A stretch of DNA of 52,521 nucleotides from Coleofasciculus sp. FACHB-1120 (lineage in GTDB: Bacteria > Cyanobacteriota > Cyanobacteriia > Cyanobacteriales > FACHB-T130), in NCBI RefSeq assembly GCF_014698845.1, contig NZ_JACJTV010000038.1, positions 1 through 52,521 of the forward strand. The letters run 5' to 3'. Below are positions 10,301-16,908 of the stretch, in pieces (position 1 is the stretch's first letter; the number at the start of each line of letters is the position of its first letter). The translations under genes and the position numbers were made by a program. Under the pieces are notes generated by a model that saw nothing but the letters and a program-made list of their open reading frames with translations, had not been told where the DNA came from and did no database searches.

Positions 10301-10779
10301 AAGCCACCAGACGCATTAAAGCGGATGAGAATGGTCAGGCGGTAGTCATTATTGCCATAACTGCTAGTGCCTTTGAAGAGCAGCGAAATCTGATTTTGTC
10401 AACTGGCTGTGATGATTTTATCCGCAAACCTTTTCGGAATGAAATCATCTTTGAAAAAATGGCTCAACATTTAGGGGTGCGTTATCGTTATGAAGAGTTA
10501 CTAGACAGTAGAAGTCTCCTCTCCCCGCGTCTTGGGGGAGATGCGGAAGCCTCAACACCAAATCCATCCTTTCTCCTGACTTCTTCATGCTTCCAAGAGA
10601 TGCCTGTTGAGTGGGTTGCAGCTCTACATCAAGCCGCGATTGAGGCAGATGCGGAGTTGATTTTGAACCTCGCCGAGCAAATCGTCGAGTCAAATGCTCC
10701 AATATTCAATGCTCTGGTGGATTTCGTCAACAATTTTCAGTTTGAAGAGATTACTAATTTAACCGAACAAGTTGTCTAA
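4339..10779 (+). CDS. Ethylene-receptor-like multi-PAS/GAF hybrid histidine kinase with LOV and DXCF cyanobacteriochrome domains
   Basis: This 2146-residue hybrid sensor kinase starts with a three-helix ethylene-binding domain (1-115). Its D35, Y42, C75 and H79 match ETR1 D25, Y32, C65 and H69; the Cys and His bind the copper cofactor in that family. Next come a coiled coil, PAS (~190-315), GAF1 (~325-490) and three PAS domains (~500-875). A LOV domain (~880-1000) carries the motif GKNCRFLQG with the adduct cysteine C935. GAF2 (~1015-1180) shows no bilin cysteine. After a PAS domain (~1230-1340), GAF3 (~1350-1510) has the DXCF motif (C1414) and the canonical Cys-His pair (C1442-H1443), as in DXCF cyanobacteriochromes. 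One more PAS precedes HisKA (H1676), HATPase_c (~1775-1900), REC (D1978) and a C-terminal HPt-like tail. The stop codon overlaps the next gene start by one base. Synechocystis SynEtr1/UirS joins an ethylene domain to a cyanobacteriochrome; the added LOV is the unusual part. Ligand and chromophore binding are predicted, not shown. Confidence 0.93.
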   Translation: MWKLLKEIFSSEQFIPHGHCYLWQTKLVWLHLVSDLLIAIAYFSIPAMLIYFIHKRKDIPFQGIFALFGAFIILCGTGHLMEIWTLWHPVYWLTGIEQAMTALVSCYTALQMVTLLPQFLALKTPEQLETLNRELQSEIAIRVQAEEALRRVNDELENRVSDRTAELSKTLHTLQSEIAEHKRTQQELLQSQHFIERIAEASPNVLFLYDLIEQRNVYINREIAATLGYTPEEIQEPGLDFQNLMHPDDFARLPEYFQQFEDASDSEIFENEYRMRHRNGEWRTLLNRDTLFARTSDGKVKQILGTTSDITERKQAEVEIRLLLEATQAINRSVDVDTALAIILRLICTTIGWDVGETWVPTEDGTVLKNSPGWYGCDSEAVVALGHRSVEEFRCHSETVTFTANVGLPGRVWSSQKPEWVEDVSATTQETFARSQIAAKVGLKTGLGVPILANQRVLAVLVFFKRSKSAEDRHLFELVNAVAAQLGWLIERKLAEAALRSSEERLQMALDGSALGIWDWNLTTGEMYFDRQWKKMLGYEPEEIENSYQFWERLVHPEDTASAIDALTSHREGKTPVSEIELRMRSKSGEWKWILCHGKVMERDRSGVALRMTGTHKDVSDRIALERELALREARLNAFFSSAPVGLSIMDKELRFVQINELLAEVNGFPAGDMIGKTIREVIPDVAPKLEPLYQRMFATGESILNQEISGEVPSQPGIVRDWMVSFFPIPDEDNQLTGIGAVVMEITARKQAEVALRLATERLQHLLTSSPGIIYSCKASGNYDITFVSENIKTVLGYEAQEFLEDATFWASHIHPEDVTHVFAELPQLFVIGDYTHEYRFLHKDGTYRWLYDQLELIVDASGNPIEIVGYSLDISDRKRSEDRLRLLERAIAASSNGIVISDAQLPDTPVIYVNPAFESITGYSVSATLGKNCRFLQGPDTAQPALEELRLALREERECRVVLRNYRQDGSLFWNEFSIAPVRDALGRLTHYVGIQADITEERMAVEALTNQFSRTLLLKQITEEIRSSLEPQEIFATAAAQISQLLKIDRCLIHTYVAQPEPRIPVVAEFVAPGYQSLLSLEIPVVGNPHGEKMLAQDAAISSPDIYADPLLEAAEPLCRQIGLKSMLSVRTSYQGEPNGAIGLHQCDRIRQWTADEIELLESVAAQVGIAIAQASLLEQEKQQRAYLDCQNQQLQQEIRVRQQAQEELVNTQSELRRQLVAVESALDGMAILNAQDEYIYLNDAHVKLFGYDSTTDLLGKTWRELYQPDEINRLEREVVPLLIRDGEWCGEAIGKKQDGSTFFLELSLTFTEEGFRVCICRDISDRKQAEISLQQQFLRERLVGTIQERIRSSLNLEEVLKTAVEEVRQFLLTDRTIIYRFNPDWSGVVVVESVGGDWMPIVGSNIEDECFVEAYVPLYQEGRIRAIADIHNAGLNECHIDLLQQFEVKANLIVPILQGERLWGLLIAQHCQSPRQWHPSEIQCLSQLSVQLAIAIQQCTLFEKATTEIIERKRVEEALQRSNSRYQNLATNIPGMIYQFMMRPDGMMSFPYISPVCQDIFGVSPEAVQQNISLIFDVVHPDDLSNVIESIAVSANTLKHWHGIWRIIVQGNIKWIQGDSRPEKQADGNILWDGLMIDISDRFQAEAELRRAKEAAEVANHAKSQFLANMSHELRTPLNAVLGFTQVMNLDSSLSKEHQEYLGIINRSGEHLLELINDILEMSKIEAGRTTVHENSFDLIRLLENLEEMFRLKAKSKGLQLILDYAPDIPQYVQTDESKLRQILMNLLGNAIKFTSSGGITLRVKKEIDNPQKSHSPLSISNHLLVFEVEDTGPGISPQEIDKLFEAFSQTETGRKSQQGTGLGLPISRKFVQLLGGEIAVSSQLDRGTRFSFDIQIRQAELSEIQTTQPKPTVIGLAPNQLQYRILVVEDRLESRILLVKVLTDVGFEVREAENGLEAVALWKTWQPHLIWMDMRMPVMDGYEATRRIKADENGQAVVIIAITASAFEEQRNLILSTGCDDFIRKPFRNEIIFEKMAQHLGVRYRYEELLDSRSLLSPRLGGDAEASTPNPSFLLTSSCFQEMPVEWVAALHQAAIEADAELILNLAEQIVESNAPIFNALVDFVNNFQFEEITNLTEQVV

Positions 10780-12638
10780 TGAATAGCGATCGCGTATTTC
10801 CACTAAACGGAAATATTCTACTGGTTGACGATACGCCAAACAATCTGCGGCTTCTGTCCGATTTGTTAAGCCATGAGGGGTACAAAGTTCGCAGCGTCAC
10901 GAACGGGCAAACTGCTCTGAAAGCGTGTCAGGCAAAACCGCCGGATCTGATTTTGCTCGACATCAATATGCCTTACATGAATGGCTATGAGGTCTGCGAA
11001 AAACTGAAAGCTGATGAGCAAACCCGCGAGATTCCCGTAATTTTCTTAAGCGCTCTTGATGAGGCGATTGACAAGGTAAAAGCTTTTACGGTTGGCGGTA
11101 TAGATTACATCAGCAAGCCGTTTCAGATAGAAGAAGTTTTAGTCCGTGTCAAGAATCAACTAGCTCTGAGGGAAGCACAAGTCAGAGTCCTGCAACTGAA
11201 TACAGAGCTTGAAAATCGGGTTAAGGAACGTACCAGTCAGTTAGAAAGGACAAATCAAGAACTCAATGAGGAAATTCTTGAGCGCAAGCGAATCCAGAGC
11301 CAACTTCTAGAGATGGCGTTGCACGATCCGTTAACTGGCTTGCCCAACCGGACTGTCTTCATGGAGCGTCTAACAAATGCACTCAGCCGGGCTAAGTACG
11401 AGACAGATTATCAGTTCGCGGTGTTATTTCTCGATTGCGATCGCTTCAAAGTCGTCAACGATTCTCTCGGTCATCTGGTAGGAGATGAATTGCTGATTGC
11501 ATTTGCCAAGCGTATCCAAAAGGCTCTCGCCAGAAGACTCGAACCCTGCCTGAACGTCGTGAATACGCTAACGCGATTAGGCGGCGATGAATTTGCCATC
11601 ATCGTTGAACAAATCAATGATGTCTGCACCGCTACCCTAGTTGCCGATCAAATTCTTCAAGACCTCTCCCATCCTTTTCACCTATCGAGACATGAAGTAT
11701 TTATGAGCGCCAGTATTGGCATCGCTCTAGGAAATATTAACTATGAACAACCCGAATATCTGTTGCGCGATGCAGATACCGCCATGTATCATGCCAAGAC
11801 CTGCGGCAAAGCTCGCTATCACGTTTTCGACCCAACGATGCACCAGGAAGCGCTCCAGCTTTTACAGCTAGAAACCGACCTGCGAAAGGCTATAAATCAA
11901 CAAGAATTTCAAGTTTATTATCAGCCGATTGTTTCACTCAATACCGGCAAAATTGCTGGATTTGAAGCGCTGGTACGCTGGAATCATCCCCATCGCGGCT
12001 TTATTTCTCCATTGGACTTCATTCCAATTGCCGAAGAAACAGGTTTGATTACCCAAATTGATACTTGGGTGATGCGGGAAGCTTGCCAGCAATTAAAAAT
12101 TTGGCAAGAACAAAAACTCACACAAGAATCTCTAACAATTAGCGTTAATCTTTCAGGTCGGCAGTTTTCCCAGTCTAACTTAATTGAGCAAATTGACGAA
12201 ATTTTCCAAAAAACTCAACTAAGTCCACAAAGCTTAAAACTGGAAATTACAGAAAGTGTCCTGATAAATAATAGCGAATCAGCAATGGCAATTATTCAGG
12301 AACTCAAGAAGCGTGAAATTCAGTTAAGTCTGGATGACTTCGGAACGGGTTATTCTTCTTTAAGTTACTTGCATTGTTTTCCAATTAATACTCTGAAGAT
12401 TGACAAATCTTTTGTCAACCGGATGGAAAGTAGTCAAGAAAATATGGGGTTAGTTCCCGCAATTATGAGAATGGCTCATACGATGGGGATAAGTGTGATT
12501 GCTGAAGGGATAGAAACTTCCGAACAATTATCACAATTGAGAGCGCTCAATTGTGATTTTGGGCAAGGATATTTGTTTTCTAAACCTGTAGAAAGTAAAT
12601 TAGCTTCAGAAATGATTAAAGTAAATCCTCAATGGTAA
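10779..12638 (+). CDS. Response regulator with GGDEF and EAL domains (c-di-GMP turnover)
   Basis: The 619-residue protein has a receiver domain (~10-128, phosphoacceptor D61 in LLDINMP), a coiled-coil linker (~130-185), a GGDEF domain (intact GGDEF at 268-272) and an EAL domain (~365-610). The EAL motif starts at E396, and the NLSGRQF, EITES, DDFGTGYSSL and AEGIET motifs are present. Both cyclase and phosphodiesterase active sites therefore look complete; which activity dominates cannot be told. Its ATG shares one base with the kinase stop codon (TAATG), indicating translational coupling, and it is the obvious phosphotransfer partner of the preceding kinase. The likely outcome is ethylene/light-dependent control of c-di-GMP, hence motility, phototaxis or biofilm. 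Confidence 0.93.
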   Translation: MNSDRVFPLNGNILLVDDTPNNLRLLSDLLSHEGYKVRSVTNGQTALKACQAKPPDLILLDINMPYMNGYEVCEKLKADEQTREIPVIFLSALDEAIDKVKAFTVGGIDYISKPFQIEEVLVRVKNQLALREAQVRVLQLNTELENRVKERTSQLERTNQELNEEILERKRIQSQLLEMALHDPLTGLPNRTVFMERLTNALSRAKYETDYQFAVLFLDCDRFKVVNDSLGHLVGDELLIAFAKRIQKALARRLEPCLNVVNTLTRLGGDEFAIIVEQINDVCTATLVADQILQDLSHPFHLSRHEVFMSASIGIALGNINYEQPEYLLRDADTAMYHAKTCGKARYHVFDPTMHQEALQLLQLETDLRKAINQQEFQVYYQPIVSLNTGKIAGFEALVRWNHPHRGFISPLDFIPIAEETGLITQIDTWVMREACQQLKIWQEQKLTQESLTISVNLSGRQFSQSNLIEQIDEIFQKTQLSPQSLKLEITESVLINNSESAMAIIQELKKREIQLSLDDFGTGYSSLSYLHCFPINTLKIDKSFVNRMESSQENMGLVPAIMRMAHTMGISVIAEGIETSEQLSQLRALNCDFGQGYLFSKPVESKLASEMIKVNPQW

Positions 12639-13243
12639 TCATCATCTAGTGTCATTTGTTTTTATTATAAAAAATACATTTAATCCACGGAGTATACAAA
12701 ATAAATTTCATCTAGGGAGTGTACATCTGCTTGTATTTCTCCCTCGGTTAAAAGCTACCGGGTATACACAAGTCTTCTTGAACTTGCAAGTCCCGTTTTG
12801 ATCCCTCAAACCCCCGTGCTATCGCACCGCTACGCAAGTCAAAAGGGAGGGAATAAAGTCAAAGTCCCCCTGAAAAAGGGGGATTTAGGGGGATCAATCA
12901 ACGTTTTGCACTTAATCAAATTGATGTGTGTACATGGTAGCCCTTAAAGGGGGTAAAGTATTTTTTAGGTTGGCTTTTTTCCTTCAACCCAACACTCTGT
13001 TCCGTTGGGTAAGGCTTAGTCCTTCAACCCAACCGCAGATTAGTTACTTTAAAAATTTCCACAAACGCTACAATATATATCACAAGTTTGTTTAATTAAT
13101 CTACTATCTTCAGGGATATATACAAAAAAGGAAACAATTCGTTAGATTTATAAAAAGTTGGACTAAAGGCTTAAACCCCTTACTCTGACAGCACAGACCT
13201 TTCCCAAATCGCACCTCTATCAACAATAGCCGCACTAAACTTT
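12639..13243. other. Intergenic region with dispersed repeats
   Basis: No gene is visible. The stretch contains a short hairpin TCCCCC-tgaaaaa-GGGGGA at 12865-12883, followed by another GGGGG run, a pattern widespread in cyanobacterial intergenic DNA. It also contains two direct copies of CCTTCAACCCAAC at 12981 and 13021, with an interposed GTTGGGT that can pair with them. The alpha-amylase promoter should lie in the AT-rich tract 13050-13200, but I cannot fix its boxes. Confidence 0.6.
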
Positions 13244-15172
13244 ATGGTATCAACGCCTCCATCTCAAGCTTCGTCATCTCAATACGAAGTTACTAATTCA
13301 GAAGCAGAAATTGAATCTTTGGTTCTCGAAGCTAAACCAGAGAGTGATATTGATTTAGAGTTTCTATATACCAGAGATATTGAATTTCGCCAGGAAACCA
13401 TTTACTTCATTGTTGTAGATCGTTTCTATGACGGCGATCCTGACAACAGCGAAGGACCAAACCCAGAACTTTACGATCCAGAGCGAAAAGATTGGGGTAA
13501 ATATTGGGGTGGAGATTTACAGGGAATTATTGAAAAACTAGATTACTTAAAGGACTTAGGAGTTACCGCAGTTTGGCTTACCCCTCTGTTTGAGCAAGTG
13601 GAAGCATTATTTGTTGAGCAAGCTGCAATTCATGGCTATTGGACGAAGGATTTTAAACGGATTAATCCTCGCTTTATTGGCAAGGATGAAGAACCTTCGC
13701 TAAACAAAACTCAAGATACTAAAGATACAGTTTTTGATAGATTAGTTGCTGAGTTACACAAACGCAAGATGAAACTGGTGTTGGATATTGTGTGTAATCA
13801 CAGCAACCCAGATTTCAGTGGGAAGAAGGGAGAACTCTACGACGATGGAGTAAAAATTGCTGATTTTAATGACGATAAAGATAACTGGTATCACCACTAT
13901 GGTGAAGTTACCAATTGGGAAGATGAGTGGCAGGTGCAAAATTGTGAATTATCTGGTTTAGCCACCTTCAACGAAAATAATATCGAGTACCGAAACTACA
14001 TTAAATCAGCCATTAAACAATGGTTAGACCGGGGAGTTGATGCTTTGCGGGTGGATACTGTAAAGCATATGCCCATCTGGTTTTGGCAAGAATTTAACGC
14101 GGATATTACCTCCCACAAACCAGATGTTTTTATCTTTGGCGAGTGGATTTTTAGCGATCCTCGAAGCGACCTTTCGGTGGAATTTGCCAATGAGTCTGGC
14201 ATGACAATGCTAGATTTTGGTTTTTGTTTGGCAATCCGAGCGGCTTTGGCGCAGGGTGCTGAAGGAGGATTTCACCTGATTCAAGATGTTCTGGATCTGG
14301 ATCATCGTTACTGCGGGGCGACGGAGTTGATTACATTTATTGATAATCACGATATGCCCCGCTTTCAGTCGCTGAATCCCGATCCGGAGATGCTGCGGGT
14401 AGCGATCGCTGTGATTATGACCTCCCGTGGAATTCCCTGTATCTACTACGGTACAGAACAGTATCTCCACGACGATACCAACGACGGTAACGATCCTTAT
14501 AACCGTCCGATGATGGAAAATTGGGATACCGAGTCGCCCCTCTATCGAGATATCCGGTTGCTATCAGGTTTGCGGCGATTAAATCCAGCCGTATCGATGG
14601 GGAGTCAGTGGCAAAAATATCTAACTCCTGACGTTTATTGTTATGTACGACGTTACCGCGATTCTGTTGTTTTTGTGGCGATGAATCGAGGAGAAGCTGT
14701 CAAGTTGGAGGCAATTGATACGGAGTTACCAGACGGAGAACACACCGATGTTTTAATGCGGCGCAAGTTTGAAGTTACAGACGGGAAGTTGCAAGACTTG
14801 GAACTAGACGCGCGGGATGTAATTGTCATCAGTCATGTCGGGGAACGCATCAAGGGACAAACGATTGTGCGGGTGCAACTTAATGGTGTGCAGACACAGC
14901 CGGGTGAAATTGTTGTGGTAATTGGTGATTGTCCGGAGTTAGGCAATTGGGATATCTCTAAAGCGTATCCGCTAGAATTCATCAATACTAATACTTGGTT
15001 TGGTGAAATTCCCTTTAATGAAAGTGCTGGAAAGTTGATTACTTACAAGTATGCATTGTGGCGTGAAGGTCAGGCACCCTTACGCGAAAATAATGTCGGT
15101 CGTCGCTGGGTTATTGCCACGGAAGGAACGGTAAAATGGCGCGATAGATGGGCAACAGGACGGGAATCTTAA
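13244..15172 (+). CDS. Alpha-amylase family glycosidase (GH13) with C-terminal CBM20
   Basis: The 642-residue enzyme has a GH13 barrel from about residue 45 to 460 and a starch-binding CBM20 at ~540-640 (VVVIGDCPELGNWD...PLEF). The four GH13 signature regions are present: DIVCNHS, DALRVDTVKHM with nucleophile D271, FGEWIF with acid/base E300, and FIDNHD with D370. A basic, CGTase/alpha-amylase-like core with WGGDLQGI is seen at the N-terminal side. No signal peptide is visible, so it is probably cytoplasmic and acts on glycogen or maltodextrins. It converges on the trehalose genes and could supply maltodextrins to TreY/TreZ. The exact product pattern (hydrolysis or transglycosylation) is not determinable here. 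Confidence 0.9.
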   Translation: MVSTPPSQASSSQYEVTNSEAEIESLVLEAKPESDIDLEFLYTRDIEFRQETIYFIVVDRFYDGDPDNSEGPNPELYDPERKDWGKYWGGDLQGIIEKLDYLKDLGVTAVWLTPLFEQVEALFVEQAAIHGYWTKDFKRINPRFIGKDEEPSLNKTQDTKDTVFDRLVAELHKRKMKLVLDIVCNHSNPDFSGKKGELYDDGVKIADFNDDKDNWYHHYGEVTNWEDEWQVQNCELSGLATFNENNIEYRNYIKSAIKQWLDRGVDALRVDTVKHMPIWFWQEFNADITSHKPDVFIFGEWIFSDPRSDLSVEFANESGMTMLDFGFCLAIRAALAQGAEGGFHLIQDVLDLDHRYCGATELITFIDNHDMPRFQSLNPDPEMLRVAIAVIMTSRGIPCIYYGTEQYLHDDTNDGNDPYNRPMMENWDTESPLYRDIRLLSGLRRLNPAVSMGSQWQKYLTPDVYCYVRRYRDSVVFVAMNRGEAVKLEAIDTELPDGEHTDVLMRRKFEVTDGKLQDLELDARDVIVISHVGERIKGQTIVRVQLNGVQTQPGEIVVVIGDCPELGNWDISKAYPLEFINTNTWFGEIPFNESAGKLITYKYALWREGQAPLRENNVGRRWVIATEGTVKWRDRWATGRES

Positions 15173-15182
15173 GAATTTAAAC

Positions 15183-15216
15183 GCAAAGGTACGCTAAGGT
15201 AAGCGCAAAGGTACGC
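15183..15216. repeat. Short direct repeat between convergent genes
   Basis: GCAAAGGTACGC occurs twice, at 15183-15194 and 15205-15216, in the 111-bp gap between the amylase and trehalase stop codons. It is of the GCAAAGG-type tandem repeat common in filamentous cyanobacteria. No clear terminator hairpin is associated with it. Confidence 0.5.
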
Positions 15217-15283
15217 GAAGGAATGTTTAACTTTTTGTACCTTTGCAATTTTCTTTTACTAACTCTGCGTTATAAAGTTTCAG

Positions 15284-16810
15284 TTATTCTAAGGTTGCTA
15301 ATAGTTCGAGGAAGACTCCGTTTGTCCAACCAAATCCGATTTCGTTAGAACTGTATCCGAAGAGAATTTCATGGGAAACATTGGCGGAGCAATTACAAAC
15401 GTCATATTTTTCTACCAAAGTTCCGTATTTTTCAAACTCTTGGACTAGCAAAGATACAAACTTTTCCGCTAAACGATCGGCATCTTGGTGATAGCCATAG
15501 CGATGGAGTCCTTGAACTGCAATTAACTGTAAAGGTGCCCAACCAAAGGGGGCGTCCCATTGATTCCCGGTTACATGAGTGCTGGTAAGTAATCCTCCGG
15601 GTGCCTCAAATTCGGGTAAGTTTTCTACCACTCTCTTGGCTTGTTCTTCAGATGCAATTCCAGCCCATAAGGGATAAAATGTAGTGGCAAATTCATAGGG
15701 GCGACGTTTGCCAGTATGAAAGTTGTAATCAAAGTAAAGTCCGGCTTCTTCATCCCAAAGAAATCGGTCAATTAATTTGTGGCGGTTCTGAGCGCGATCG
15801 CGCCACTGATGAGCAATTTCTTCATATCCCAAAATATCGTTTATCTGGGCGGTATCTTGTTCTGTTTTATAAAGCAGAACATTCAGGCAAACGGGCGCAT
15901 AGTGAATAATATCTACACTAAATGGGCCAAAGCGGTTGCTGATATCAAAACCAGATTCTCGCATGGAACGATCGCCTTTGTAGAATAAATCAGTTAAGCG
16001 ATCGCTCTGGCGGTCATAATATAAATTGACATCGTAAGCTTCTACTGCAAAAGTGCGATAATATTCCCGTACTCGATCATAATGGGTTCTTCCTTCTTCA
16101 TCCCGTTCGGAAATTAACACTTCCGGCGCTGGACCTTCACCTAATGCAAAATAGCGCGAAAGTCCGGTTGCTTGATTCAGGTGGGGGGGTAATGTCCAAT
16201 AGTAGTAAAAACGTTCAACAGTTGGCAGTACCGATTGCAACCAGTGCTGATCCTGCGTGTGCTGGAAGAGAGCCAAAATCATTGGCGTGAGGACGGGAGG
16301 TTGCGATCGCGTCAGCATATAGGTACGATTGGAATTTAAAATCGTGCCGTAATGTTCAATTTCATAAATTAGCTGTTCCACCAAGCTTTTAGCTAATTCG
16401 ATTTCTCCATCCCGCAACAACCCTAACTGAATAAAATAGCTATCCCAGCCGTACATCTCATTAAAACGACCGCCCGGAACCACATAGGCATGAGGTAAAT
16501 AGAGCAATCCGTGATCTTCAATTTGTTCAACTTCTGCCGGTAACGTGCGAACTTCAATTTGATTAAATTCTTCGTTGCTCAGGACTTCTCGCAAAGATGC
16601 TTCAATGAGCGCCCTATCTTCGGCTTGCGATACATATATAGGCCACCGTTTACCTGGAATATGACCAATTTTTGGGTCGCGGGCAGCATCCAAAATATGT
16701 TCGTGAGAGCGATAGAGCGTTTTCCAAGTTTTTTTGATGTATGTTCTTACTGCCTGAATTTGTTCTAGGGAGGGAAACGATTCGGTTTGAGGGGATGATT
16801 GATTAATCAC
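15284..16810 (-). CDS. treH: Trehalase (GH37)
   Basis: This 508-residue protein hydrolyses trehalose to two glucoses. It contains the GH37 signatures PGGRFNEMYGWDSYF and QWDAPFGWAPLQ, and the catalytic acid/base pair appears as RESGFDISN (D289) and NEIGFGWTNG (E490). The open frame extends upstream to 17062, but that part would overlap treY by 154 bases and has no trehalase similarity. The GTG at 16810, with AGGA 8 bases upstream, gives a normal N-terminus (VINQSSPQTES). No signal peptide is seen, so it is cytoplasmic. It is the last gene of the treZ-treY-treH unit, 98 bases after treY. Making and degrading trehalose from one transcript implies control of pool size, as described for desiccation response in Nostoc. 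Confidence 0.92.
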   Translation of the reverse strand: MINQSSPQTESFPSLEQIQAVRTYIKKTWKTLYRSHEHILDAARDPKIGHIPGKRWPIYVSQAEDRALIEASLREVLSNEEFNQIEVRTLPAEVEQIEDHGLLYLPHAYVVPGGRFNEMYGWDSYFIQLGLLRDGEIELAKSLVEQLIYEIEHYGTILNSNRTYMLTRSQPPVLTPMILALFQHTQDQHWLQSVLPTVERFYYYWTLPPHLNQATGLSRYFALGEGPAPEVLISERDEEGRTHYDRVREYYRTFAVEAYDVNLYYDRQSDRLTDLFYKGDRSMRESGFDISNRFGPFSVDIIHYAPVCLNVLLYKTEQDTAQINDILGYEEIAHQWRDRAQNRHKLIDRFLWDEEAGLYFDYNFHTGKRRPYEFATTFYPLWAGIASEEQAKRVVENLPEFEAPGGLLTSTHVTGNQWDAPFGWAPLQLIAVQGLHRYGYHQDADRLAEKFVSLLVQEFEKYGTLVEKYDVCNCSANVSHEILFGYSSNEIGFGWTNGVFLELLATLE

Positions 16811-16908
16811 GATTTTTCCTGAGTATTTGTAACAGCTTCGTCTGTTGCCCTCAATCAAGCGACGGGCGGGGCTATCTGAGGTGTAGCATGACAAAGGAAG
16901 ATTTGGGA

